Source of the DNA: Devosia marina
Lineage (GTDB): Bacteria > Pseudomonadota > Alphaproteobacteria > Rhizobiales > Devosiaceae
Direction of reading: 5' to 3'
DNA: 64,000 nucleotides
Assembly: GCF_009758415.1 (NCBI RefSeq)
Contig: NZ_WQRF01000001.1
Span: 1,550,001-1,614,000 of the forward strand
Made by a program: the position numbers and the translations under genes. Shown here in pieces: positions 37,146-44,905 of the stretch (its first letter is position 1; each line of letters opens with the position of its first letter). The notes under the pieces were generated by a model. That model was not told the DNA's origin. It did no database searches and worked only from the letters and a program-made list of their open reading frames with translations.

Positions 37146-38417
37146 TTGGAGACATCAGAGGCATTATTGCTGCTCGAGGCCTTGGGCATCGGACTTCTGA
37201 TCGGGATCGAGCGCGAGCGGAATGCAGGCGTGACCGGGGGGCTTGTCCCGGCAGGCGTGCGCACCTTTGCGCTCGCCTCACTGACCGGCGCGCTGAGTCA
37301 GATTGCCGGTGGATGGCCAATGCTCGCCGTCGCCGTCGCCGTCATCGGCGGCCTTCGCATGGCGACGCACCTGTCCCAACCGGATCGCCAAGCGGGCCTG
37401 ACCACCAGCCTTGCCCTGTTGATCGTGGTCGTGCTGGGTGCGCTGTCAATCGAGCACACGTTCCTTGCGGCGGCATCGGGCGTCCTGGTTGCGGCGCTCT
37501 TGGCTGCGCGCACGGTGCTGCGCGACTTCAGCCGCTCGGTGCTAAACGATTTCGAGATCCGCGACGGTCTCATCCTCGGCGTCTCGGCGCTCCTGATCCT
37601 GCCGATCCTGCCCAACGAAGCATTGGATCCGGGCGGGGCGATCAATCCACAGAAACTGTTCGTGATCGTCATTCTTGTCATGGCGATCGGCGCTGTCGGC
37701 CACATCTGCACACGGGTCTTCGGTTCACGGCTGGGTCTGCCATTAAGCGGTTTCCTCTCCGGGTTCGTGTCGAGCACCGCCACCGTGGTGGCTATGTTGA
37801 AGAAGGTGCAGGATCGGCCGCTCGAGGCCTATCCCGCCGCTGCGGGTGTTACGTTCTCCTCAGTTTCGTCGCTCGCGCAGACCGGTATCGTACTGCTGTT
37901 TCTCAGCCCTTCGATGTTCACACTTGCAGCCCCGATCCTGATCATCCCTTCGCTAGTGGCATTGCTCTACGGGACCGTGCTTGCACGCATCGGATCGCGC
38001 GGCGGCGGAGCAGAGCCCGATGGGCTCGAACTTCCCAGTCGGATATTCAGCGTCCGGGGCGCCGTGAGCTTTGCGGCTATGGTGGCAACAGTCATTGTCG
38101 TCTCCGCTGTCCTGAACGAGTATTTCGGAAGCGAGGCCATCTTGGTGTCGGCGGCACTCGCTGGGCTGGTGAGCACGGGATCCGCTGCGGTTGCGTTGGC
38201 CTCGCTGGTTGTGGCCGGACAGCTGCCCGCATCCGAGGCGGTCGTGCCGCTGGCAGCAGCGATCAGCGTGAATGCCGGGGTACGGATCGTCCTGGCCTTG
38301 CGGGGAGGAGCGGCGGCGTTCGGCTGGTCTGTTGCCGGCGGCCTGATGCTGACGGCCGCTGCTGTCTGGGCGGGGTGGTGGTTTGCAGCAGCCATCAGCA
38401 TAATGGTCGCGCCCTGA
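37146..38417 (+). CDS. MgtC/SapB-DUF4010 membrane protein
   Basis: 423 residues, about 12 hydrophobic segments. The N-terminus (GIGLLIGIERER) is the MgtC/SapB motif and the rest is DUF4010. I start it at a TTG (37146) with GGGGGAG six bases upstream; the frame is open back to 37062, which overlaps the previous gene. Function is unknown; MgtC relatives are tied to Mg2+ or metal homeostasis. GC content is higher than in the flanking defence genes, so it may be resident chromosome or older cargo. Confidence 0.8.
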   Translation: METSEALLLLEALGIGLLIGIERERNAGVTGGLVPAGVRTFALASLTGALSQIAGGWPMLAVAVAVIGGLRMATHLSQPDRQAGLTTSLALLIVVVLGALSIEHTFLAAASGVLVAALLAARTVLRDFSRSVLNDFEIRDGLILGVSALLILPILPNEALDPGGAINPQKLFVIVILVMAIGAVGHICTRVFGSRLGLPLSGFLSGFVSSTATVVAMLKKVQDRPLEAYPAAAGVTFSSVSSLAQTGIVLLFLSPSMFTLAAPILIIPSLVALLYGTVLARIGSRGGGAEPDGLELPSRIFSVRGAVSFAAMVATVIVVSAVLNEYFGSEAILVSAALAGLVSTGSAAVALASLVVAGQLPASEAVVPLAAAISVNAGVRIVLALRGGAAAFGWSVAGGLMLTAAAVWAGWWFAAAISIMVAP

Positions 38418-38757
38418 GCCTCATGCCGCGGCGCAAACGCGTAAATCGCTACACATCAGGAATGGGATGGTCCAAAAACAACTTCGCGGCGAAGATGTCG
38501 GCTCTGAGGCTCTGAGATAGCCGAGCTGTTGGTCTTTGATTGACCCCAAGCGAAGCAGTATGCCGTTCTGTTTTTTGCGGAGAAGGTTGTCTTTCAGGCC
38601 CGTCCCCTCCGCCACTTTGGTAAAAACCGGGAACGCCGATTCCAGCCGACTCCCCTCCTTTGGTGGCTACCGGCGTCCTCAATAGGGTGTTTTTTGCTGA
38701 CCTTGATGTAGATTCCGGACGGCTACGCACGTCCCTGCGTCGGCGAAGAGACACATC
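38418..38757. repeat. Left end region of transposon element 2
   Basis: No gene. TGTCGGCTCT at 38496-38505 is the exact inverted copy of AGAGCCGACA at 43911-43920. Further AGCCGA-type sites follow near 38519 and 38647, as expected for spaced TnsB sites at the transposition-gene end. The chimeric gene begins 262 bp inside this end. The 5 bp outside the two ends (GAAGA and TTCCC) do not match, so no target duplication is visible. Confidence 0.6.
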
Positions 38758-39645
38758 ATGACCGATACACCCGACTGGCTCGATGGGCTGGACGAGACCG
38801 AGCTCGTCATCGAGGGCCGGCTCACTAACGAGCGCAAGGACACGTCGCCCCAGCACCTGCTGCCGCTGGCATTGCTCCAGCACACGATCGGCATGGACGG
38901 CGTCAAGCGGCTCCATGACACCGAGAACTTCTGCGCTATCGTAGTGACGCCAAGCCCCGATTGGACCCTGCCGCTCATGCATCTGCTCAAGCCGTGGTCA
39001 TGGGATTTCGTCCAAGCACGGGTCAAGCCTTTGCGGCCCAGCCAGATCGCTGATGACACTTCGTCGCTCAGGACCATGGACGCGCTGGCGATGGGAGGCC
39101 GCGTTCTTGGCATCGGCCATGATCCGGAGAGATTGTTGCCGTCGTCCATGCGCACCGCAGCCGACCTGATCGTTCGGCTGCCCCCGCCCAATGGCGAGGT
39201 CATTGGCGCCGTCATCAGGCGCATGTTCGGGCGCACTCTCAAGACCATCCCCAATGACATCGTTGCGGGGTTGGAATTCGACGAGATCGTCGCCTGCCTG
39301 CGACCCGGCACCAGTCCGAGCCAATGCGTTGAGCGGCTCAAGAAGGCGGTCGCGAGCAAGCGCTCGTCCTCGCCCATCACCCAGGGCGTGCCCGCGATCC
39401 ATGACCTTCATGGCTATGGCGCGGCAAAGGAATGGGCGCTCACTGCCAACGTGCGGAAGTGGATGGAAGCGCATGACATCGAGCCGACGTTCGACTTCCC
39501 GGTAAAGTGCGGACTAATCTACCCGAGGGACAGGGTGGAACCACTCTTGCAGATGGCGGGTCCAAAAGAAGAATTGTTGTCGACATTCAGGAAGCCAAAG
39601 CTTAAGATGCCGATCCGCAGATCAGCGTATCGAGTAATGCGATGA
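38758..39645 (+). pseudogene. Chimeric remnant: FtsH-like N-domain joined to TniQ C-terminus
   Basis: 295 codons, open throughout. Residues 1 to about 228 match the N-domain of the protease at 28299-30263: compare VPAIHDLHGYGAAKEWA here with VPALENLHGYGKAMDWA there. From about residue 230 it matches the TniQ C-terminus: VRKWMEAHDIEPTFDFP here, VRSWMEAHEVHPAFDFP there. A single internal deletion in an ancestral element would remove the AAA+/M41 domains, tnsA, tnsB, tnsC and most of tniQ and create exactly this joint near 39440. The stop overlaps the next gene by 4 bp. Whether the product is made or useful is unknown. Confidence 0.88.
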
Positions 39646-39950
39646 CAATGACATTCGGGACTTTCGTCTCCAAGAAGCGCAAGGAGTTGGGGATCAGCCA
39701 AAAGGACCTGGCCGGCATGATCCTGCGCGAAGAGGACGGGCAACCCATTTCCCCCCAGTACCTGAACGACATCGAGAAGGACCGGCGCCAACCGACTTCC
39801 GACCACATGGTCGAGCAGATCGCAAAGGTCCTCAAGGCGGACAAGGACTACCTCTACTTCCTGGCTGGGGTTCTGCCAGCGGACATCAGGTCCCAGGCGA
39901 TGACACCAGAGGCGGTGGTGGAACGCTTCAAAGCCTTCCGGAAGTCCTGA
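39642..39950 (+). CDS. XRE-type HTH regulator, CapH-like
   Basis: 102 residues. The N-terminal helix-turn-helix FVSKKRKELGISQKDLAGMI is followed by ISPQYLNDIEKDRRQPT, the classic XRE recognition pattern. A short C-terminal region could mediate oligomerisation. It overlaps the chimeric gene by 4 bp (ATGACA) and is followed 10 bp later by the ImmA-like peptidase. HTH plus ImmA-like peptidase directly upstream of CBASS genes is the layout of CapH/CapP, where the peptidase cleaves the repressor after DNA damage (role inferred by analogy). Confidence 0.82.
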   Translation: MTMTFGTFVSKKRKELGISQKDLAGMILREEDGQPISPQYLNDIEKDRRQPTSDHMVEQIAKVLKADKDYLYFLAGVLPADIRSQAMTPEAVVERFKAFRKS

Positions 39951-39960
39951 GGCTCCTATC

Positions 39961-40638
39961 GTGCGCTGGTGTCCCGACGACAAAGGCCGGTTTCACAAGC
40001 GCCCGTTCTACAAGGCTGAGGAGCTGGACGCCGAGTGCGAGAAGCTCCTGGCCGATTTTCGCAGAGAAATTGGCCGCAAGCCCGATGTGGCGATCGATAC
40101 CGATGATCTGACGGTGATGATCGAGCGCCATGTTGGCGATCTCGACGTCTACGCAGACCTGAGCGAGGATGGTCCCGAGGTCGAAGGCGTCACCCTTTTC
40201 GCCGCGCAGCGCAAACCCGATGTCGCCATAGCCGAGCGTCTGACCTCCGACGATCGACGTTCCAACCGTTTCCGCACCACCCTTGCGCACGAGTTGGGGC
40301 ATGTCGCCCTGCACGACCCACTGTATCAGGAGAAGCTTGCCATGGGCGACCTGTTCGCCGTGGTCGCCGAAGAGCGTCTCATCTGCAAGCGTGATACCAT
40401 GGTCGACGCGCCCATGACCGACTGGATGGAGTGGCAGGCCTGCTATTTCTCGGGTGCGTTGCTCATGCCGAGGCGCGCGATTATCGATCTGGCCAAGGAA
40501 CACGGCGACGGCATCACCGGCGCGCCTAGATATGGAACGGAAAAGGGCGCGAATCTTGTCGCCGATGCGATGGATCGCTTCCTTGTATCCCACGATGCGG
40601 CCCGAGTGAGACTATCCGTCCTTGGGCTTTTGGGCTAA
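39961..40638 (+). CDS. ImmA/IrrE-family metallopeptidase, CapP-like
   Basis: 225 residues from a GTG start. The zinc motif is HELGHVALHD (HExxH, about residue 105), with a further acidic ligand expected downstream around MEWQACYFSGALLMPRR, a characteristic ImmA/IrrE segment. Such peptidases cleave a partner XRE repressor. Its place between the HTH gene and the CBASS operon on the same strand supports a CapP-like role in turning on CBASS when DNA damage is sensed. Confidence 0.85.
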   Translation: MRWCPDDKGRFHKRPFYKAEELDAECEKLLADFRREIGRKPDVAIDTDDLTVMIERHVGDLDVYADLSEDGPEVEGVTLFAAQRKPDVAIAERLTSDDRRSNRFRTTLAHELGHVALHDPLYQEKLAMGDLFAVVAEERLICKRDTMVDAPMTDWMEWQACYFSGALLMPRRAIIDLAKEHGDGITGAPRYGTEKGANLVADAMDRFLVSHDAARVRLSVLGLLG

Positions 40639-40684
40639 AATTCTGTTCCGCTACTTGAACTTAGAAAATGGTTAACGATCTGTG

Positions 40685-40713
40685 TTGACAGTTTGCCGCA
40701 CCCAGGATACTAC
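40685..40713 (+). promoter_or_regulatory. Probable sigma70-type promoter for CBASS operon 2
   Basis: TTGACA at 40685-40690, a 17-bp spacer, then TACTAC at 40708-40713, 80 bp before the CD-NTase ATG. It lies in the only sizable gap (155 bp) between the CapP-like gene and the CBASS genes, where a CapH-type repressor would bind. GTTAACG (40671) and GATAACG (40725) flank it. Confidence 0.5.
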
Positions 40714-40793
40714 GCTGATTAGCAGATAACGCGATTTCTGAAGATCGATCTCGCGCCTTGCGGACTAGGGCACCATTCAAGAGCGAGACCGAC

Positions 40794-42014
40794 ATGAATT
40801 ACCACGCCAAACCACCTGCCACCCACGACGACGTTCTTAACGGCTTGGCCGAGGCTATCGATATCGGCCAGTCCAAGTACGACGACGCAGTCGAGCGCTA
40901 CAAAACATTGGGACGGCACCTTGATCGGGACGGGTCGACGATCAAGCATCTCGATCCATTGATCTCCCCGCAGGGGTCGTTCCTGTTGGGCTTGGTCAAT
41001 CGGCCTTGGGACGACACCGAGGTCTATGACCTTGATCTGGTGTGCCGCCTTACTGCGAGCCGCAACAGCGTCTCGCAGGCCGAACTGAAGAGGCTGGTCG
41101 GGGGAGAAGTCCTCAGCTACGCCAAAAAGCACGGCATGGAGAAGCCTGATGACCATCGCCGGTGCTGGCGGCTGAACTATGCCGAGTCCGCCCTCTTCCA
41201 CATGGACATCTTGCCGGCTATTCCCGACGCTGAAGGATATCGCCGTCGGTTGAACGAGGCCGGTTACGGCGAACTGGCACGGTCGCAAGATCTGACGGGT
41301 CATGCACTTGCCATCACTGACAAGCTTCATCCCCGTTATCGTGACATCCATCCTGACTGGTATCAGAGCAACCCTACCGGCTATGCGGCTTGGTTCAGGC
41401 AGCGCATGGCTGTTCGCGCGGCCCATACCGGGTTGCTGCTGGAGCGCCAGTTGGTCACCGCAAGCGTGGATCAGGTGCCAGACGCCAAGCTCAAGACGCC
41501 GCTTCAAAAGGTGATTCAACTCCTGAAGCGGCACCGGGACTTCATGTTCCGGGATGATCTGGACGATAAGCCTATCTCCATCATCATCACGACGCTGGCG
41601 GCCCATTCCTACAATGGCCAAAGTTCCATCTCGGATGCTCTCGAGGTCGTCCTTCGGGGGATGGACGGCTATATCCAGAACCGTAGTGGAGTCGCTTGGG
41701 TCGCAAATCCGGTCAACCCTGCCGAGAACTTCGCGGACAAGTGGGAGGAGACACCGGCGAAGCGAGCGAATTTCTACAGGTGGCTTGAGGCTGCCCGCCG
41801 GGACTTCGCTCTGTATTTGAAGGGCTCATCGTTTCTCAAGCTGCCAAAGCAGTTGGAGGAGTCTTTCGGTCAGCGGGCCGTCTCAGCAGCGCTCGGACCA
41901 GAGACTGTAGCTGCACCGGCCGTGCATCGCCCAAGCCAGGGCGACAGGGTGGCAGCAGCCGCCGAGGCGGCGCGCACCAATCGGCAGCCGGCCGCACCAT
42001 GGCAGGCCGAATGA
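40794..42014 (+). CDS. CBASS CD-NTase (SMODS nucleotidyltransferase)
   Basis: 406 residues. Signature residues: PQGSFLLG (Gly61-Ser62), YDLDLVC (Asp79, Asp81) and FHMDILP (Asp138). The C-terminal 50 residues are Ala/Pro-rich and probably flexible; in E2-containing CBASS the CD-NTase tail can be the site of conjugation. The ATG at 40794 is chosen for its family-like N-terminus; the frame reaches back to 40758. It overlaps the E2 gene by 4 bp. The product is not predictable from sequence alone, but a cyclic nucleotide sensed by the SAVED protein is expected. Confidence 0.9.
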   Translation: MNYHAKPPATHDDVLNGLAEAIDIGQSKYDDAVERYKTLGRHLDRDGSTIKHLDPLISPQGSFLLGLVNRPWDDTEVYDLDLVCRLTASRNSVSQAELKRLVGGEVLSYAKKHGMEKPDDHRRCWRLNYAESALFHMDILPAIPDAEGYRRRLNEAGYGELARSQDLTGHALAITDKLHPRYRDIHPDWYQSNPTGYAAWFRQRMAVRAAHTGLLLERQLVTASVDQVPDAKLKTPLQKVIQLLKRHRDFMFRDDLDDKPISIIITTLAAHSYNGQSSISDALEVVLRGMDGYIQNRSGVAWVANPVNPAENFADKWEETPAKRANFYRWLEAARRDFALYLKGSSFLKLPKQLEESFGQRAVSAALGPETVAAPAVHRPSQGDRVAAAAEAARTNRQPAAPWQAE

Positions 42015-42673
42015 GCACTGCGTTGGACGGGCTCCGACAGAAGATCGAGCAGGTACTGGCATTCGATCAGCCCGCCTTGAGCGTATCTGTTGTCGGCGAC
42101 CAGGTGATGGTCGTCGGCGACTATTTTCTAAACGATGAAGGCTCGGCGCCGGCCCCTGAGGGACCTATGGCGACCTTCGCTGTGCGCGTCTTGTTTGACC
42201 CTGCATATCCCAGTGTCGAGCCGCTGGTGTACGAAACCGGTGGTGCTATACCGCAGGGTCGTCACCTCAACCCGAATAACACTTGCTGCCTCGGCGTATG
42301 GGAGCAGTGGTTGGTGGAAGAGACCGACCATTCGGTGTCTGCCTTCTTCGCAGGACCCTTTCGAGATTATTTTCTCAGCCAGACCCACTATCGGCTCCAT
42401 GGCGAATGGCCTTTTGGTGAGCTGCCCCACGGGCTAGACGGCATAGTCGTCGCCTACGCCTCGGTACTCGGCATTGACGCCGACAAGAAGAAGGTGGTCG
42501 AGCATCTCAGGGTTTTTGCTCGACCGGGGTGGCCCCGGGGTCATTGGCCATGTCCTTGCGGCAATGGGCGACGTATCCGGGCCTGTCATAAGATCGAACT
42601 GGCAAACCTCAGGACCGCCATCCTGCCCGCAATGGCCAAACGAATGCTGCAACGTATCGAGAGTCCTCACTGA
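42011..42673 (+). CDS. CBASS E2-like conjugating enzyme with SEC-C tail
   Basis: 220 residues. The E2-like core is marked by HLNPNNTCCLGVWEQW with the candidate catalytic cysteine at 92 or 93. A C-terminal SEC-C zinc motif follows: CPC at 181-183 and CH at 192-193 (CxCx8CH). There is no E1 gene, so this is a short type II CBASS, in which an E2-like protein alone modifies or primes the CD-NTase. The ATG at 42011 overlaps the CD-NTase stop (ATGA); the one at 41999 is less likely. The stop shares a base with the next start. Confidence 0.85.
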   Translation: MSTALDGLRQKIEQVLAFDQPALSVSVVGDQVMVVGDYFLNDEGSAPAPEGPMATFAVRVLFDPAYPSVEPLVYETGGAIPQGRHLNPNNTCCLGVWEQWLVEETDHSVSAFFAGPFRDYFLSQTHYRLHGEWPFGELPHGLDGIVVAYASVLGIDADKKKVVEHLRVFARPGWPRGHWPCPCGNGRRIRACHKIELANLRTAILPAMAKRMLQRIESPH

Positions 42674-43770
42674 TGGTCGAATTGCTGAAGTATGCGTTCA
42701 TGAAGTTCGTCGACTACTGGACGCGCATCCCGACCATTCCGCGCGTTCTGTTGAAGTCTGCTGTGCTCATCGCCGTCGCTTCAGTTGGGCTGCAGTTCAC
42801 GATCAACTTGCAAAGCGGAAACAACAGCTTCTCCTTCTCTTCGAATGATATTGGAGCTAACAACCTCGGTGCCTGGTGCCTGGCCCTTGCTGCGATGCTG
42901 TTTGCCGTTGGCATCATTTGGGCGATTGTCGACCAAGTGATCGCTCATCGGCGAGAATCGAAGCGGACGACTATCGTGATCGAATCCCGTGGGCTGCGGG
43001 ATGAGAACGGCGTTTCGTTAGCAACTGCGGTCAAGAAAGCCGTGAAGGGACACGTCGAGGAGATAGTGCTCGATCTACGGCGGTTTATGCGCGATGGGCA
43101 TGTCATCGATGCCCAAGGTGCTGCCAATGAGATATCGCGACTGCCGGGCGATCTGAGGCGTCGTCGCGACCTCAAAGGCCGTGACGATATTTCGATCGTA
43201 TATGGTGGTCTCACGCCTGTACCGTTCACCTTCTTCATCGGCGTGCTGTTGGACGATGAAGGAATCGTGCGGCCCTATGATTGGGATCGCGCAGCAGACC
43301 GCTGGCGCCCCCTCGACGAGGACGACGACAATAGCAGATTCCGCACCTCGTTCCCCTCACAAGAGAATTGGGGGGATGCCGTGGTGCTAGCGATATCCTG
43401 CTCATACCCGATTCTCGACGATAATCTGGAGCGCTCGTTCCCGGGTATCCCAGTCGTCCGCATGGATCTTAGGGGCCAGACCAAGGAGAGCCATTGGTCT
43501 TCAGCGAAGCAGGGCGCGTTGGCGATGCACGTCCTCGAAGTCGCAACGACGCTCGAAGGACGAGGCGTGAAAACAGTCCATCTGGTCCTTGCAGCGGCCA
43601 ACAGCCTTGTCTTCCAGATCGGCCGGAAATGGGATCGGCGCAATATCCCGCACTGCACTGTTTACCAGTTTGAGCGCGATGGAGACCCACCGTTCGCCTG
43701 GGGACTCGTTTTGCCGCAGCCAGGGACAGAAGCCGCTGAAATCCGCAGATCTCAGCCAACCGGAGTCTAG
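42673..43770 (+). CDS. 2TM-SAVED CBASS effector (Cap14-like)
   Basis: 365 residues. Two membrane helices near the N-terminus (about 22-45 and 60-85, for example LAAMLFAVGIIWAIVDQVI) precede a SAVED sensor domain (about 100-355). The latter has the ESRGLRDENG start and paired Rossmann-like halves, including VVLAISCSYPILD and VHLVLAAANSLVFQIGRKW. SAVED domains bind the cyclic nucleotide; oligomerisation would let the membrane helices damage the inner membrane. Last gene of the CBASS operon, 25 bp before the first end repeat of element 2. Confidence 0.9.
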   Translation: MVELLKYAFMKFVDYWTRIPTIPRVLLKSAVLIAVASVGLQFTINLQSGNNSFSFSSNDIGANNLGAWCLALAAMLFAVGIIWAIVDQVIAHRRESKRTTIVIESRGLRDENGVSLATAVKKAVKGHVEEIVLDLRRFMRDGHVIDAQGAANEISRLPGDLRRRRDLKGRDDISIVYGGLTPVPFTFFIGVLLDDEGIVRPYDWDRAADRWRPLDEDDDNSRFRTSFPSQENWGDAVVLAISCSYPILDDNLERSFPGIPVVRMDLRGQTKESHWSSAKQGALAMHVLEVATTLEGRGVKTVHLVLAAANSLVFQIGRKWDRRNIPHCTVYQFERDGDPPFAWGLVLPQPGTEAAEIRRSQPTGV

Positions 43771-43794
43771 GGGACCCTTTAGCCGCCCTAACGT

Positions 43795-43920
43795 CGACTC
43801 GCGCTTTTTGTAAAAGCACCTAAAATCGACTCGCAAATTCTGAAAAAGCCGACTCGCTGTTGTTTTGCAACCTCAGCAATCGTGGGGCTTTGACCGACTC
43901 GCCAATTTTGAGAGCCGACA
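43795..43920. repeat. Right end of transposon element 2: four TnsB-type repeats
   Basis: CGACTCGC occurs at 43795-43802, 43827-43834, 43850-43857 and 43895-43902, each followed by a T-rich tract such as CAAATTCTGAAAAAG or CAATTTTGAGAG. The array ends in AGAGCCGACA at 43920. Clustered sites at one end and spaced sites at the other are typical of Tn7-like elements. The same core occurs, in mirror orientation, at 15253-15369. Confidence 0.75.
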
Positions 43921-43938
43921 TTCCCCCACAATCTGCAG

Positions 43939-43989
43939 GAACTTCACACCTGAAGATCACCACTGAGGTGTGAAGTTCGGTGTGAAGTT
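43939..43989. repeat. 13-bp perfect inverted repeat plus direct repeat
   Basis: GAACTTCACACCT (43939-43951) and AGGTGTGAAGTTC (43966-43978) are perfect inverted copies with a 14-bp spacer. GGTGTGAAGTT is repeated again at 43979-43989. There is no T-run, so an operator, iteron-like or phage-regulatory site seems likelier than a terminator. It lies just outside element 2; the interval to 44180 has no gene. Confidence 0.5.
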
Positions 43990-44181
43990 GTTTATTTTCA
44001 AAGACTTGTTGCAGCTTTCGTCTGACCAGCTTATCTTATAGCTTTCACCGCCAAGACACGCCCGACAGGGACGCCGAGGCGGTTTTAGCGAAGACTGAAT
44101 CTAGGCGGGAGTAAGCTGTCGGATAGACCCGCCGACGAGGAAGCGACCCGTATGACACGGGGGGGCCGGTGGAAGCCCGGC

Positions 44182-44250
44182 AGCGTGGTAGCTCAATGGT
44201 AGAGCACTGGCCTCTGAAGCTGGTGATGATGGGTTCGAAGCCATCCCGCG
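44182..44250 (+). tRNA. tRNA-like gene, anticodon CTG (Gln) if folded conventionally
   Basis: Acceptor GCGTGG pairs with CCGCGC (one G-T). A canonical D-arm (AGCTCAATGGTAGAGC) follows, then an anticodon arm with loop CTCTGAA, giving anticodon CTG. The T-arm pairs GATGG with CCATC but has an extra base in the GTTCGAAG loop. No CCA is encoded. It may be a divergent phage or plasmid tRNA or a decayed copy. Confidence 0.5.
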
Positions 44251-44277
44251 CAAAAGCCCTCGGCATAACCGGCCGAG

Positions 44278-44364
44278 GACATGGTAGCTCAGTGGTAGAG
44301 TCTCCCAACGGCTCGTTTGGTTAGCGGGTTAAGGGTCGGTCGGTGGTTCGATTCCATCCCATGT
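44278..44364 (+). tRNA. tRNA-like sequence with abnormal anticodon region
   Basis: ACATGG pairs with CCATGT; the D-arm AGCTCAGTGGTAGAGT and T-arm GGTGG/CCATC around TTCGATT are well formed. The 40 nt between them do not fold into a normal anticodon arm. It could be a tRNA with an inserted or long variable segment, or a pseudo-tRNA. No anticodon can be assigned. Confidence 0.35.
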
Positions 44365-44451
44365 ATAGGGTCGCTTCGGCGGCCCTTTTGCTTTTCCGTC
44401 CCTTCAATCCGTTCTCGTTTTGTTCTATCCTGCCGGCGAAGTGGAATCGCC

Positions 44452-44772
44452 GTGGGACACAACCCGCCATCAGATCGCCGAAAGTGGGCTCGGCTCAAAG
44501 ACTGGGCAGCGGACGGCCGGATCGTGCGCGTGCGATGCGCGCTCTGCCGGCGCACGCTGCACTTCTATGCCAGCGATCTGGCGCAGGTCTACGACGGGGA
44601 GATGCTCGCGCACGAGTGGCGCCCGGCGTGCAGCAAATGTGGCAAAGCGGACTGGGTCAGCGTGCGTTCGAGGTTCCCGGAGCCGGACGATGTCGGACGC
44701 ACGATCATGCGGAGGCCGGCTGGCATCAGGCAAATCCAGCTATGGCGATCGGAGCCGTATGCGGAGCGCTGA
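44452..44772 (+). CDS. Small zinc-ribbon protein
   Basis: 106 residues from a GTG start. Two CxxC pairs (VRCALCRRT and PACSKCGKAD) indicate a zinc ribbon. The N-terminus is basic (SDRRKWARLKDW). The composition is protein-like, in contrast with the other frames here. Similar small proteins are common in alphaproteobacterial phages and plasmids. It stands alone between the tRNA-like genes and the leftward operon. Confidence 0.6.
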   Translation: MGHNPPSDRRKWARLKDWAADGRIVRVRCALCRRTLHFYASDLAQVYDGEMLAHEWRPACSKCGKADWVSVRSRFPEPDDVGRTIMRRPAGIRQIQLWRSEPYAER

Positions 44773-44840
44773 TTGGGAAACACCTTTCCGCTAGCTGTTG
44801 CAATAGCTTAACGGTGTTTCGGTCTGATTTGGGAAACACC
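44771..44840. repeat. GGGAAACACC repeats with an inverted copy
   Basis: GGGAAACACC occurs at 44775-44784 and 44831-44840; GGTGTTTC at 44813-44820 is the inverse of GAAACACC. The three copies sit in the gap between the zinc-ribbon gene and the convergent leftward operon. A terminator or repressor-binding array is possible. Confidence 0.4.
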
Positions 44841-44905
44841 CCTCGTCGGCGATAAGTAAAGCGCAGCCACCCACGCTTCACATTCCCTGTTGGTTTTCGC
44901 GGCCG

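Larger units (their letters stand above)
38496..43920 (+). mobile_element. Deleted Tn7-like element 2 carrying CapH/CapP and a short type II CBASS
   Basis: 5425 bp bounded by 10-bp perfect terminal repeats of the TGT...ACA type. The transposition genes are reduced to one chimeric ORF; tnsA, tnsB, tnsC and most of tniQ are gone. The right end carries four CGACTCGC sites. The gene order (transposition side left, CBASS cargo right) is the mirror image of element 1. It could only move with transposase supplied in trans. Lack of a target duplication means boundaries may have been altered by recombination. Confidence 0.65.

Noticed and set aside
44117..44122. TGTCGG as a further transposon end
   Set aside because: A lone hexamer with no associated end repeats, next to a tRNA-like gene; likely chance.
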